Below are positions 8,198-16,013 of a DNA stretch of 37,647 bases, piece after piece. Within the stretch, counting starts at the first letter, position 1; each line of letters opens with the position of its first letter. This stretch comes from a virus. Location: positions 1 to 37,647 of IMG/VR virus record IMGVR_UViG_3300011115_000890. The stretch is one strand, 5' to 3'. The translations under genes and the position numbers were made by a program. Below the pieces are notes generated by a model. That model was given only the letters and a program-made list of their open reading frames with translations, had not been told where the DNA came from and ran no database searches.

Positions 8198-9882
8198 TAA
8201 ACTCCCGCTTGTTTCATTGTTGCTAATGTATTTGCTTCAGTGTTGGCATCAACCATTTCTTGTTGTTGTGCCATTTGTTGTTGTCTTGCTTGTCGCTCTT
8301 CATCAACTCTATTAGCATCTTTAATTAATTTAGGGTCAATTTGTAAAATATCTGCCTTGTATCGGGCTATTTCGTCAAAATCTATTGTGTCTAAAATTGC
8401 AGGGTTTGCTTGTGCTAAATTCATAATTGACATTAAGAATACATCAACCGAGTTATTTTTGCCTAATTGATTGGCTTGATTAACTGGATTAATAAACTCA
8501 ATTTTCATTTTAGGAAAGGTTTTTTTTCCTGTAATTTTGTCAGTTGTTCCCATCATTTTATCGGGCATCTCAGGAAATGGAGCATCGGGTAATAATGTAA
8601 AATTTCCATCTTGAGCGTAAGACAATTTAAAAAGAATATCATAAACTCTATCAAGGATTGCTTCAAGATATTGTTGTAATGATGAGGCTAAACTTCCCAT
8701 GATTCTATAGCTTTCAGCTCTTAGCTCTAGTATTTGAGTTGCGGTAGCTCTTGGGTCGTCTAACACTGATAATTTATCTAAGAAAAATATTTTTCTAATT
8801 GATTCTTGTTTTTGTGTTATTAATTCAACTGCTGGATTAATTCCTTTACTATCGTTTATTGGCTCTACTGCTCTACCATTGCCAACAGGTGATTTAACCA
8901 TATTTAAAGCTCTAGGTTGCAAGTTCAATTGTTTTTCAAATTGAGCATTAACAATAAGAGGGGGATTTAATATTTTTTGTATCGATTCAAAGTAATCATA
9001 CCACATACGATTTAAACTTCTTGCATCGGCTAGGGCATACATTGCTTGACCAGTTCCGTAAACTTCGCCCGTGCCTTTAGCTCCCCTTCCAACAGGAACA
9101 GGAAAACTATTAAAGCCAGTTTCAGCAATAATTTTGCCATGCGTTGGATCAAACCAAATACCTTGAAACGGCATATTTATAGCGTCAATTTTGCTTGCGT
9201 CCCTTTCGGTTCTTGGCATTATATATAGTCTTATATCAAAACTAGTGTTAGGTTTTTCAATTGAGGCTTTTTTAATCTTTTCATCAATGTTGCCTTTTTT
9301 CTCATTATCATTGCCAGCAAATTTATTTACAATATCTTTAGCACTCATTTTCATTAACAAAATGCAGGTGTCAACTTTGCCCTCGTCATTTTCGGTAATT
9401 AAAATATTTTTAATGTGAATTGCTTTAAAGTTAATTAACGATGATTTGCCCTCTTCAATTTTCATTGCGACTGTGCCAAATGTAGCAAAGTCTTTTAGAT
9501 TTTCATGATGGGCATCTTCAAAATTGCCTTTAGTGTCATAAAGAACATTCCACATTTTGTCAGCTACTGCTTTAAGATATTCTAAAACTTTATCGTCAGT
9601 TTTTAACTCTTCATCTTCAATTTTAATTGTAAACCATGGCGTTGCTTTGTTTGTAAGAGTCCCGTTTAGAATTGAAGCAAAGTTTTCTAGTGCAATAACC
9701 ATTGTTGAATCATTAACAACAAATAAATCTTTTTTGTCGCCTTGAGTCTTTTCGCTTGTGATATCAGTTTTAATTGGTCTAAAATACTTTGCTGTATCTT
9801 GCCAATTAGTTTCGTAGTTCTTGCGAGTAGATTGTAAATCATTATAGAGATTGTTAAGCTCTTCAATTCTTTTATCAGCCAT
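8197..9882 (-). CDS. Portal protein (head-tail connector)
   Basis: The 561-residue protein begins with a helix (RIEELNNLYNDLQSTRKNYETNWQDTAKYFRP), typical of the podovirus head-to-tail connecting protein family. It continues with F-SILNGTLTNKATPWF (about residues 68-85), AFG-type FATFGTVAM (about 112-121) and a long C-terminal helical region ending in a Gln-rich barrel (ARQQQMAQQQEM). T7 gp8 is 536 residues. It forms the 12-fold ring through which DNA is packaged. It follows the terminase genes after one small protein, as expected. Confidence 0.92.
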   Translation of the reverse strand: MADKRIEELNNLYNDLQSTRKNYETNWQDTAKYFRPIKTDITSEKTQGDKKDLFVVNDSTMVIALENFASILNGTLTNKATPWFTIKIEDEELKTDDKVLEYLKAVADKMWNVLYDTKGNFEDAHHENLKDFATFGTVAMKIEEGKSSLINFKAIHIKNILITENDEGKVDTCILLMKMSAKDIVNKFAGNDNEKKGNIDEKIKKASIEKPNTSFDIRLYIMPRTERDASKIDAINMPFQGIWFDPTHGKIIAETGFNSFPVPVGRGAKGTGEVYGTGQAMYALADARSLNRMWYDYFESIQKILNPPLIVNAQFEKQLNLQPRALNMVKSPVGNGRAVEPINDSKGINPAVELITQKQESIRKIFFLDKLSVLDDPRATATQILELRAESYRIMGSLASSLQQYLEAILDRVYDILFKLSYAQDGNFTLLPDAPFPEMPDKMMGTTDKITGKKTFPKMKIEFINPVNQANQLGKNNSVDVFLMSIMNLAQANPAILDTIDFDEIARYKADILQIDPKLIKDANRVDEERQARQQQMAQQQEMVDANTEANTLATMKQAGV

Positions 9883-9883
9883 A

Positions 9884-10267
9884 TTAAATACCTAATAGTT
9901 TTTTTCGTTCCATTACGCTTTGCATAGATGAACCCGCAAAAGTTGTTCGTTTTTTTAGTTCCTCTTCTTGTGCTTTTAAATCAGCTTCACTTAGCAATTT
10001 AAGTCTTGTTTGTTCCGCAACTTGTGCATTTAATGCACCTGTTTGTTGTGCTTGCTGTTCAGCTGTTGCCAATGCGTTATTTATGCCAGTTTGTTCGCTG
10101 TTAATATCAGAAAGCCCTTTTACTCCTCCTATTGCTCCAACTGGACCCGCTACTGCTGCTCCCGTTCCTATTGCAACTGCTTTACCGACTGTTTTACTTC
10201 CTGTTAAATCAGCCGCAACTTTACCTATTCCGCCAACTGCACGCTTAAACTTTTTACCTAATCCCAT
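9884..10267 (-). CDS. Small Gly/Ala-rich protein of unknown function
   Basis: This 127-residue protein has a basic N-terminus (GLGKKFKRAVGG), a Gly/Ala/Val stretch (about residues 27-50) that could insert into or lie on a membrane, and a Gln/Ala/Glu-rich helical C-terminal half. Placed one base from the portal gene and after terL, it is probably a virion or packaging accessory protein. I do not recognise a family. It could equally be a small ejected protein, given its resemblance in composition to gp14-like proteins. Confidence 0.6.
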   Translation of the reverse strand: MGLGKKFKRAVGGIGKVAADLTGSKTVGKAVAIGTGAAVAGPVGAIGGVKGLSDINSEQTGINNALATAEQQAQQTGALNAQVAEQTRLKLLSEADLKAQEEELKKRTTFAGSSMQSVMERKKLLGI

Positions 10268-10284
10268 AAAATAAATATTAATAA

Positions 10285-11607
10285 TTAATAAGTTATCGGG
10301 CTACTTAATGCAGTATCCCATTGTTGTTTTGTTTGCCCTATGTTCTCACGATACGATACGGCTAAATATCTAAAAGCATCTGCTCCATGTGAAGCCCAGT
10401 CATGCTTTGGTTGCAATTTAAATGTATTATTCTTATTGTCAAACTCTTTTTTGTAATTTTTAATAGTTAATAATCCCCGTCTTGTCGTAGCTTCATTAAA
10501 GAAGCATTTAGGAAGAATAGCCCTAACCGCATCAATTCCATCTTCAATTGATAGCTTTGGGGCAATCATAAACCTCAATCCTAGTTCTAATGCCGTTTCT
10601 AGTCTTGATTTTCCATTAGTAAATTCCCTTATTTGTATGTCATGCGGTGCATAATGTTGCTCGTAGATATAAGCTTTGTCTTTTACTTCTTTAATATAAG
10701 TATTCATGCCCCTGTTGTTGTCTTCAATGTAATCGATTATTCTTATTTCATTGCCTATGAATTGAGCAAACCAGATTGTTGTAGCGTCGCCTACTCCCAA
10801 GTCCCAAAAAGTATAAACAGGCAAAGCTGGATTATAAGGATAATTTCCTATTCGTCCCTGTTTGTCGATGTCATCAATGATTTTAGAGTAATAAGCCCCT
10901 TCGATCGGATTGTTAAAGCTACAAAGAAATTCTTGATTGAAGAAGTCAAGTGTCTTGCCCTCGCTTAATATCTCAGCTTTAACCTGCTCCAATTGCTCTT
11001 GAGTAAATACTCCCGTTTCTTTAGCCGTTTTAATTTCACTGTGCCAAACTTCTGGCATCTTTTGAGCCATTTTAAAAAGCTCGTAAGCGTGATTTTGTCC
11101 CTTTGGCGTAAAGTTAAACATTGCCCAGCCGTTATTTTCCAAAAGCATTGGTTGAATTGTGCCCCATGCTCTTGGGTCCTGCTCTGCATATTCCGAGAAA
11201 ACAGCCCCTTTAATTCCTGCACCCCTTAAACTGTCGGGATTGTCCGAGCCTACAATCTGATAGATAGAGCCATTTTTTAAAGTTATCTTTAATTCTTTCT
11301 CATTTTTTTTAGCAATCAATTCTTGCGGTATATAATCAATATATTTCCTTCCCTCGCTGTTCGTTTCTTGCCATACTGATTTCGCCCCCTGTGCGTAGCT
11401 CGGGAATATATGCCAATATGTGCCTACTGCTTCAAACATTGCACTATATAGAATACGATTAAGTGCTAATAAATCTTTACCAGCTCTTCGATGCCAAACA
11501 TATATTGCCCGCTTTTTTTTGTCGCTTATCATAGCGTCCCAAAGCCCCATTTGGTAAGGTCGGGGCTTGTAATTGTGAGGGATTATTATTTCTTGCTTAT
11601 TTATCAT
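10285..11607 (-). CDS. terL: Terminase large subunit (packaging ATPase and nuclease)
   Basis: The 440-residue protein has a P-x-PYQ motif (residues 16-19), a Walker A variant WHRRAGKD (38-45), a Walker B-like VFSEYAE (136-142), and a motif III-like MFNFTP (163-168). The C-terminal RNase H-fold nuclease has Asp at FWDLGVGD (about 269) and at HGADAFRY (about 410). It drives DNA into proheads and cuts the concatemer. It overlaps terS by 11 bases. The Walker B uses S-E rather than D-E, a known variant in podovirus terminases of this type. Confidence 0.95.
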   Translation of the reverse strand: MINKQEIIIPHNYKPRPYQMGLWDAMISDKKKRAIYVWHRRAGKDLLALNRILYSAMFEAVGTYWHIFPSYAQGAKSVWQETNSEGRKYIDYIPQELIAKKNEKELKITLKNGSIYQIVGSDNPDSLRGAGIKGAVFSEYAEQDPRAWGTIQPMLLENNGWAMFNFTPKGQNHAYELFKMAQKMPEVWHSEIKTAKETGVFTQEQLEQVKAEILSEGKTLDFFNQEFLCSFNNPIEGAYYSKIIDDIDKQGRIGNYPYNPALPVYTFWDLGVGDATTIWFAQFIGNEIRIIDYIEDNNRGMNTYIKEVKDKAYIYEQHYAPHDIQIREFTNGKSRLETALELGLRFMIAPKLSIEDGIDAVRAILPKCFFNEATTRRGLLTIKNYKKEFDNKNNTFKLQPKHDWASHGADAFRYLAVSYRENIGQTKQQWDTALSSPITY

Positions 11608-12040
11608 TATTATTATTAAAAGATGCGGGAATCACTATAATTTGTTGATTGTTGTTTGTTTCTTGTGGCTTATAGTTTAAATCAAGCTCCTTTTTATTCT
11701 TTATTTTGGCAATATACATTTTATGTTGATACAATTCGCATTGTCGCCGAACTGTTGCGTTATGTGATTCGTCTTGTATTTTATGCAATTCACTTTCTGC
11801 ACTCTCAAGCATATCGTAGGATGCTACTTTTAAAGCTAACTCTTTAGCTTGTTGATTTTCTTCGAGATTTAAATAATGATGTAGATTAGTTACGTGTATA
11901 TTGTAATTTTCTGCGATTTGTCTATAAGATATGTTGTTTGATATGTCTTTAAAAACTGATTCTTTATGTTCGTTGAGCAATTCAATTGTTTCTTGACGAC
12001 TTATTTTTTTTCTATCTTCAATTTCTCTAGTTTTTAGCAT
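11597..12040 (-). CDS. terS: Terminase small subunit
   Basis: The 147-residue protein has a helix-turn-helix (SYRQIAENYNIHVTNLHHYL, about residues 37-56) and a long central helical region (about 65-115) suitable for ring formation, then an Asn-rich tail. It recognises the packaging site and regulates the large subunit. It is the first gene of the late unit, and its end overlaps terL by 11 bases. No Shine-Dalgarno sequence precedes the ATG; an A-run does. Confidence 0.82.
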   Translation of the reverse strand: MLKTREIEDRKKISRQETIELLNEHKESVFKDISNNISYRQIAENYNIHVTNLHHYLNLEENQQAKELALKVASYDMLESAESELHKIQDESHNATVRRQCELYQHKMYIAKIKNKKELDLNYKPQETNNNQQIIVIPASFNNNNDK

Positions 12041-12177
12041 TTTTTTTTGTATTATTTTAACGCGTGCGCGATGTTCAAGTTAGATGAATAGAACTAATCA
12101 TAATAATCAATTTATCTAAAACAATAATAAATATTTTATCATTTTCTTAATCTTTCTTTTATCTTATTTAAAGATGC

Positions 12178-12196
12178 AATTATCAGCTCGATAATT
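12178..12196. promoter_or_regulatory. Operator-like dyad upstream of terS
   Basis: A perfect 7-base inverted repeat, AATTATC and GATAATT, is separated by 5 bases. It lies about 140 bases upstream of terS and just downstream of a minus-strand TATAAT, so a bound repressor or an RNA hairpin here could control the late unit. No binding protein is known; the HTH protein at 24461 is a candidate only. Confidence 0.4.
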
Positions 12197-12222
12197 TCTT
12201 TTATTCTTCGATATCTTTATCT

Positions 12223-12228
12223 ATTATA
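12223..12228 (-). promoter_or_regulatory. Possible late promoter -10 element
   Basis: A perfect TATAAT occurs on the minus strand 183 bases upstream of terS. The -35 region at the proper distance is GGGGAT, which is poor, so activator dependence or a false match are both possible. The G-tract immediately upstream is unusual for this genome. Confidence 0.3.
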
Positions 12229-12247
12229 TCGTTGCTAGTTTCTTCAT

Positions 12248-12292
12248 CCCCCCCCGCCCCCAAGGGGGAGCGTCTTTTTCGGGGAAAAAGAC
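12248..12292. other. GC-tract and double hairpin
   Basis: Eight C, one G, five C, AA and five G are followed by a 9-bp hairpin with stem GTCTTTTTC/GAAAAAGAC (12272-12280 and 12284-12292) and a GGG loop. In an AT-rich genome this is a striking outlier. It may act as a terminator, a packaging or origin site, or a DNA secondary structure block. Confidence 0.5.
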
Positions 12293-12723
12293 TATATATA
12301 TATTTAAATAAATATTATTAATATATAAGTTTTATTCTTATCTTTTATAAATTTAATAAGAGAATATTATAACAACTTTTTTTTATTTTGCAAGTTTTAT
12401 TGCTACTCTAAGCCTCATCAACCCAAACTAGTTTTTGGAGCCTTGATTTTGGCGGATTGTGTTTTTTTGAGAATATGAAAATATTTTTAAATAAATCACT
12501 TGACATTTATTTTTAGCATTTTTTTTCTTTTATCAATTTATAATATTTTTATTAACTCCTAATTCAATCATTTTATACTTCATTTTTTAATCAATTTTTT
12601 TCAATTTTATTTTCAATTATTTTTAATCTTTTTTTTATTATTATTTCTTAATATACCCCGCAACCCTTGAGTCTCTAAGCTTATCTCATTTTGAACAATC
12701 TATAAAATAATTTAATTAAGTGC

Positions 12724-12752
12724 TTGACAATTATCATTTTATGATTCATAAT
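12724..12752 (+). promoter_or_regulatory. Early promoter
   Basis: TTGACA (12724-12729), a 17-base spacer and CATAAT (12747-12752) form a near-consensus sigma-70 promoter reading into the first early genes. The spacer and downstream region repeat TGATTCAT (about 12741 and 12769), which could be operator half-sites. Confidence 0.75.
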
Positions 12753-12813
12753 GTGTTTAACAAAGTGATTCATTGAATAATCATTTTAAATATTAACTTA
12801 AATTTATTAAATT

Positions 12814-12912
12814 ATGTCTATTTTATTGCTATCACAAATACAAATAATTTTGATTTGTGTTTTACCATTATTCACAATTGGTTCACTCGCTTATTTTATT
12901 AATAAATTATAA
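12814..12912 (+). CDS. Tiny membrane peptide, first early gene
   Basis: A 32-codon frame starts MSILLLSQ and consists mainly of one hydrophobic segment (about residues 3-29) ending FINKL. It is too short for homology arguments. Support comes from its place directly downstream of the early promoter and from the element TTAACTTAAA upstream of its ATG, shared with the undisputed early genes. A small phage membrane effector is plausible but unproven. Confidence 0.55.
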   Translation: MSILLLSQIQIILICVLPLFTIGSLAYFINKL

Positions 12913-12933
12913 TTAACTTAAAACAAAATATCT

Positions 12934-13158
12934 ATGAAAAATATTTATTTACTTAAAATTATCGACGAAGCTAAAGAGATTTTGGTTGAAACAATGTTCA
13001 TTAACTTAGAAGACGCGAAAGAGCAAATGAAATTAGAATTAAATTCTAAAGACATGGCGGGCGAGCCAATTTTTAAAAAATCAAGCGTCGCTTCAATTAC
13101 AATTTTAACACAAAATCAGCTTAAGAGGCAATTAAACAAAGGTCGCAAAATTTATTAA
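12934..13158 (+). CDS. Early hypothetical protein
   Basis: A 74-residue protein, MKNIYLLKI-DEAKEILVET, with a mixed alpha/beta pattern and a basic C-terminus (KRQLNKGRKIY). I recognise no family. It has the TTAACTTAAAAC element upstream of the start and no Shine-Dalgarno sequence. As one of the first genes behind the early promoter it is likely to be a host-takeover or regulatory protein; this is inference from position only. Confidence 0.65.
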   Translation: MKNIYLLKIIDEAKEILVETMFINLEDAKEQMKLELNSKDMAGEPIFKKSSVASITILTQNQLKRQLNKGRKIY

Positions 13159-13199
13159 TAACAACTAATTTTAACTTAAAACTTTAAACTATGAAAAAC
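13157..13199 (+). repeat. 43-bp perfect repeat, copy 1
   Basis: These 43 bases, running from the stop codon of one gene through the TTAACTTAAA element to the codons MKN of the next, recur without a mismatch at 14196-14238. The repeat therefore covers a whole intergenic initiation region. Confidence 0.9.
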
Positions 13200-13580
13200 G
13201 AACTTAATTTAACCGAAAAAAACGAATTAAAAGCAAAATTAAAAAATCCAGCTTTTAGCAATCTTTTAGCTTTAGCAAATAATGCGCGTTCACTCAAGGC
13301 AATGGACACTGACAGCATCATTCCAAGACCTTTAAACTACTACATTAAGCAAATTCACGGCTTAAAAGAAGACGAGGAGCTTTCAACTTTTAGGGGCTGG
13401 ATTGCGAAAGGTTTTGCGGTAAGAAAAGGTGAGAAAGGTTATTTATTTTTTTCTCGTCCAAAAGTTATGAAAATTAAAATGGTTGATAATAATTGCCAGC
13501 CAGCGGGCGAGGAACTAGACAAAAGATTTTGCACTTGCTATTTATTCGCGAAATCACAAGTTGAGGAATTAAAAAAATAA
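13191..13580 (+). CDS. ArdC N-terminal-like (antirestriction-type) ssDNA-binding domain protein
   Basis: The 129-residue protein contains RPLNYYIKQI, then TFRGWIAKGFAVRKGEKGYL (about residues 68-87) and CYLFAKSQVEEL at the end. This matches the N-terminal domain of ArdC and related plasmid/phage proteins (W-x-x-x-G-x-x-VRKGEKG, followed by an F-x-x-S-Q-T/V-E strand). ArdC binds single-stranded DNA and can block restriction. The metallopeptidase domain of full ArdC is absent. An early, isolated N-domain suggests DNA protection on entry or a replication accessory. Confidence 0.7.
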   Translation: MKNELNLTEKNELKAKLKNPAFSNLLALANNARSLKAMDTDSIIPRPLNYYIKQIHGLKEDEELSTFRGWIAKGFAVRKGEKGYLFFSRPKVMKIKMVDNNCQPAGEELDKRFCTCYLFAKSQVEELKK

Positions 13581-13631
13581 CTAAACAAACACCAAAAAAA
13601 ACCCATTTTATTAACTTAAAAAACTTAAACT

Positions 13632-13937
13632 ATGAACATTAAATTAGAAAATAACACAGCAACAAGCGAAATAATTTTAGAAAATAATTTTGTTTTGCAA
13701 ATATCAACTTCAAAATACGGCAAAACCGTTAAAACAACGGCTTCAATGTTTAAAAAAAAGGATGGAATACTTTCCACAATTTTAGATTTTTCGCCAAAAA
13801 AATCAATTAATCATGGAATTGTTAAAAGGCTTACAAAAAATGAATTATTTAATTTCCATAATTTTGCAATTAATCACGGCGATTTTTTAAATCCTGATTT
13901 TATTTCTCAAGAAAAAGAAAGATTAAAAGATTTATAA
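13632..13937 (+). CDS. Early hypothetical protein
   Basis: A 101-residue protein with an N-terminal beta-rich half (ENNFVLQISTSKYGKTVKTT) and a helical C-terminal half (NELFNFHNFAINHGDFLNPDFISQEKERLK). No family is recognised. It is preceded by TTATTAACTTAAAA and no Shine-Dalgarno sequence, as for its neighbours. No transmembrane segment or signal peptide is visible. Confidence 0.65.
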   Translation: MNIKLENNTATSEIILENNFVLQISTSKYGKTVKTTASMFKKKDGILSTILDFSPKKSINHGIVKRLTKNELFNFHNFAINHGDFLNPDFISQEKERLKDL

Positions 13938-13987
13938 TCACTAACGGCGACACCACAAAGCCCAATTATTAACTTAAAATAAAAAAT

Positions 13988-14200
13988 ATGGAAAATTTAC
14001 AAGAATTAGGAAAAAAAGTTTTGTTTGGAACTTTAACAAAAATTGATTTATTACTTGATAAAAAAATTTTGGTTCAAGCGGGGCTTGATTATTATAAAAA
14101 TAATGATGAGGAGTATTTAAACGAGCCACTAAATAAAGGTTGGTTTGAAATTTGTACCAAAAACGAAATTTTACAATATATTAATCAAATTAAAAAATAA
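13988..14200 (+). CDS. Early hypothetical protein
   Basis: A 70-residue acidic and amphipathic protein (MENLQELGKKVLFGTLTKID, then DYYKNNDEEYLNEPLNKGWF). No family is recognised. It carries the TTAACTTAAAA element upstream, and its stop codon lies inside the second copy of the 43-bp repeat. It is probably cytosolic. Confidence 0.6.
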   Translation: MENLQELGKKVLFGTLTKIDLLLDKKILVQAGLDYYKNNDEEYLNEPLNKGWFEICTKNEILQYINQIKK

Positions 14201-14238
14201 CAACTAATTTTAACTTAAAACTTTAAACTATGAAAAAC
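14196..14238 (+). repeat. 43-bp perfect repeat, copy 2
   Basis: Identical to 13157-13199. As in the first copy, it links the stop codon of the upstream gene to the start of the next gene, including MKN. Confidence 0.9.
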
Positions 14239-14373
14239 AACCAACCCGATTTTGTAAAAATCACTAAAAAAGAATATGATTCTTTTAATGATTCTGATAA
14301 AAAAAAATGCATTCTCACAAAAGAGAAGGGCAAGCATTGGCAATATTTTAAACCAAAAACTTTAAATCAATAA
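14230..14373 (+). CDS. Small early protein
   Basis: A 47-codon frame, MKNNQPDFVKITKKEY then KGKHWQYFKPKTLNQ, highly charged and without membrane segments. Its start sits in the 43-bp repeat shared with the ArdC-like gene, which strongly supports translation. No family is recognised. Confidence 0.6.
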   Translation: MKNNQPDFVKITKKEYDSFNDSDKKKCILTKEKGKHWQYFKPKTLNQ

Positions 14374-14377
14374 TTAT

Positions 14378-14635
14378 ATGAAAAAAACAAAATTACAAAA
14401 ACTAACGGCAATCAAAAAAAATCTTCAAAATCGTCTTACAAAATTAAATAATGAAAGTTTTAGGATTCAATCAATTCTTTTAGAAAATGGACCTTTCTTT
14501 AAAGCGGTTGAAAATGCTTTAAACAACGGCTGGAATGAACGAGAAAAAGAACATTTGTTTAATATGCTCTTTGATGCAAGAGACGGCGACGAAAATGCTT
14601 TAAAATATTTAAAAGGAGCTTTCCAAAATGTATAA
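14378..14635 (+). CDS. Coiled-coil early protein
   Basis: An 85-residue protein with an N-terminal heptad-like helix (about residues 3-35, KKNLQNRLTKLNNESFRIQS) and a C-terminal segment NEREKEHLFNMLFDARDGDENAL. It is probably a dimeric cytosolic protein. It starts 4 bases after the preceding stop, and its end overlaps the next small gene. No family is recognised. Confidence 0.6.
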   Translation: MKKTKLQKLTAIKKNLQNRLTKLNNESFRIQSILLENGPFFKAVENALNNGWNEREKEHLFNMLFDARDGDENALKYLKGAFQNV

Positions 14636-14786
14636 AATTTATTTAACGATTATTTTAATCGCCCTTTTTTGTTTCAAGCAATCGCACGATTCAAGAACTT
14701 ACAAAGTTGAGTTCGAAAATAAACTAGAGTTCAACGCCCAGCGTTTACAATCAGTAATCGCTGATTTTTGGAATATCAACAATTAA
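14628..14786 (+). CDS. Small membrane-anchored or secreted protein
   Basis: A 52-residue frame with a hydrophobic N-terminus (about residues 2-16, YKIYLTIILIALFCF) and a charged remainder (KVEFENKLEFNAQRLQ). AGGAG is present 12 bases upstream, inside the previous gene, which it overlaps by 8 bases. The N-terminus could be a signal anchor, so the C-terminal part would face the periplasm. No family is recognised. Confidence 0.5.
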   Translation: MYKIYLTIILIALFCFKQSHDSRTYKVEFENKLEFNAQRLQSVIADFWNINN

Positions 14787-14796
14787 TTTAAAAACT

Positions 14797-15372
14797 ATGG
14801 AAACAAATTGTTATTGTTGCAAAAAAATTGTTTATTTATGCGATTGTTGCGGAAAAAAAGCGGGTTTTTCTTTAAAAAAAGCGGGTAAATTTTGCTCAAA
14901 AATTTGCGAAAAAAAAGGATCAAAAAAAATTTTAAAAAAAGAATCTAAAATATTTTGCGGTGATTTGGCTTGTTCGTTCGAATATAACCTTATGTTTTGT
15001 ACTCAAAAAATTAGTTTGTTAGCCAATTTTAAAAAGGATTTTTTTAAGTATAATTTTGAAAAAGATGTTTTGCAAAATTATGGCACAAACTCTTATTATT
15101 TTAAAAAAAATCACAATATTTTTAGATTTAGCGACCATTTTAGCAAACATGAAATTTTAAGAACATTTTTTGATTATAAACATCAAGATTTTTATTTTAA
15201 AATTTGTGAAGTTTCTTTGGCATTAAAAAATTATGATGAGAACGGAAACTTTTTTGTTTCTCAAAATCGTTTTGACTTTGTGATTCCAAATTTAACTTTA
15301 AATAATATTGAAACAAAAATTTTAGAAATAAAAGATTTTTTCAAAAAAGAAAATTTAATTATTAACAATTAA
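14797..15372 (+). CDS. Cysteine-rich zinc-binding-like protein
   Basis: The 191-residue product has a Cys cluster in its first 45 residues (C5, CC at 7-8, C15, CC at 17-18, C33, C37), with CxCC and CDCC pairs and a CSKIC knuckle. This suggests one or two zinc sites, similar to a treble-clef or TRASH-like finger. The rest is Phe/Asn/Lys-rich and matches nothing I know. It could bind nucleic acid or a host protein. The start has AATTTAAAAACT just upstream, identical to that of the next gene. Confidence 0.6.
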   Translation: METNCYCCKKIVYLCDCCGKKAGFSLKKAGKFCSKICEKKGSKKILKKESKIFCGDLACSFEYNLMFCTQKISLLANFKKDFFKYNFEKDVLQNYGTNSYYFKKNHNIFRFSDHFSKHEILRTFFDYKHQDFYFKICEVSLALKNYDENGNFFVSQNRFDFVIPNLTLNNIETKILEIKDFFKKENLIINN

Positions 15373-15382
15373 TTTAAAAACT

Positions 15383-15595
15383 ATGAAAATTAAAAAAACT
15401 AAAGACGAAATTAAACAAAAACAAAAAGAATATTACCAAAAAAACAAGCATAAAATTAAACAAAATAACAAACGCAAGCGGGAGTGGGACGAATGCCAAC
15501 GCCAGCGGGACGAAACCGAACAGAAATTCTATAAATATGGCTTCTGGTTTTTACTAACGGCTGGCGTAATCAATTTAATATTAACTCAAATTTAA
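15383..15595 (+). CDS. Basic tail-anchored membrane protein
   Basis: A 70-residue protein made of a very Lys/Gln/Arg-rich soluble half (residues 1-48) and a single C-terminal transmembrane segment (about 51-69, YGFWFLLTAGVINLILTQI). The expected topology puts the basic part in the cytosol. It is the first of a series of tiny membrane proteins. No family is recognised. Confidence 0.55.
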   Translation: MKIKKTKDEIKQKQKEYYQKNKHKIKQNNKRKREWDECQRQRDETEQKFYKYGFWFLLTAGVINLILTQI

Positions 15596-15600
15596 ATAAA

Positions 15601-15807
15601 ATGAATAACATAATTATAAAAATAAAACCAAACTCGAAATATCGAAAAATGATAGTCAAGCAAGTGATTTATGCTTATGAACTACGAAAATCAATTGCTG
15701 GCGCTAGGTCATACATAAACGAACGAAACCCTAATTTTTTAATAACTTTAAAGCAAATTCGTTTGATTTTAGCGGAAAATAATATTGAAACAAAAAAAAG
15801 GAGTTAA
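15601..15807 (+). CDS. Small basic protein
   Basis: A 68-residue Lys/Arg/Ile-rich protein (KYRKMIVKQVIYAYELRKSI, then LKQIRLILAENNIETKKRS). The alternating helices and basic charge would suit nucleic acid binding, but no motif is clear. It lies 5 bases downstream of the previous gene, and its end carries the Shine-Dalgarno sequence of the next one. Confidence 0.55.
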   Translation: MNNIIIKIKPNSKYRKMIVKQVIYAYELRKSIAGARSYINERNPNFLITLKQIRLILAENNIETKKRS

Positions 15808-15809
15808 AA

Positions 15810-16013
15810 ATGGCTAATCATAGAACTTGTAGATTCCAAAATACTTTTAATGATTTATATGATTGCATCGAATTTTTAAAAGAGAATGGAAATTATACAA
15901 ATATTCGAGATTTAAATAATTTATCCGAAACTGAAATGAATTATGCTTTGAGGTTGGGCAATCTATGCCGAGAATTTCTTGAATTTACTGAAAATCAGGA
16001 GGAAAATGTTTAA
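15810..16013 (+). CDS. Small helical protein
   Basis: A 67-residue acidic protein (CRFQNTFNDLYDCIEFLKEN and LSETEMNYALRLGNLCREF). An AAGGAG sequence 6 bases upstream supports this start. The last codons hold the AGGAGG of the next gene, so the two are coupled. No family is recognised. Confidence 0.6.
   Translation: MANHRTCRFQNTFNDLYDCIEFLKENGNYTNIRDLNNLSETEMNYALRLGNLCREFLEFTENQEENV

Larger units (their letters stand above)
12041..12813. other. Divergent control region between late and early units
   Basis: About 770 bases without a credible gene of useful length. From left to right it holds a dyad AATTATC-agctc-GATAATT (12178-12196), a second inverted repeat CGATAT/ATATCG (12209-12231), and a minus-strand TATAAT (12228-12223) suited to a late promoter. 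It also holds a C8-G-C5-AA-G5 tract with an adjacent 9-bp hairpin (12248-12292), a very T-rich stretch (12480-12660), and the early promoter at 12724. Regulatory sites, a packaging site or an origin could all lie here; I cannot decide which. Confidence 0.6.

Noticed and set aside
10633-10968. A 111-codon plus-strand frame
   Set aside because: It is antisense to the nuclease domain of the large terminase and has no initiation signal.
12248-12268. G-quadruplex from the GC tract
   Set aside because: Only two long G-runs occur on the minus strand; a quadruplex would need one run to be divided, so this is not well supported.
12500-12544. TTGACA at 12500 and TATAAT at 12539 as a promoter
   Set aside because: The spacing is 33 bases, far beyond 15-19, and no -10 element lies at the proper distance.
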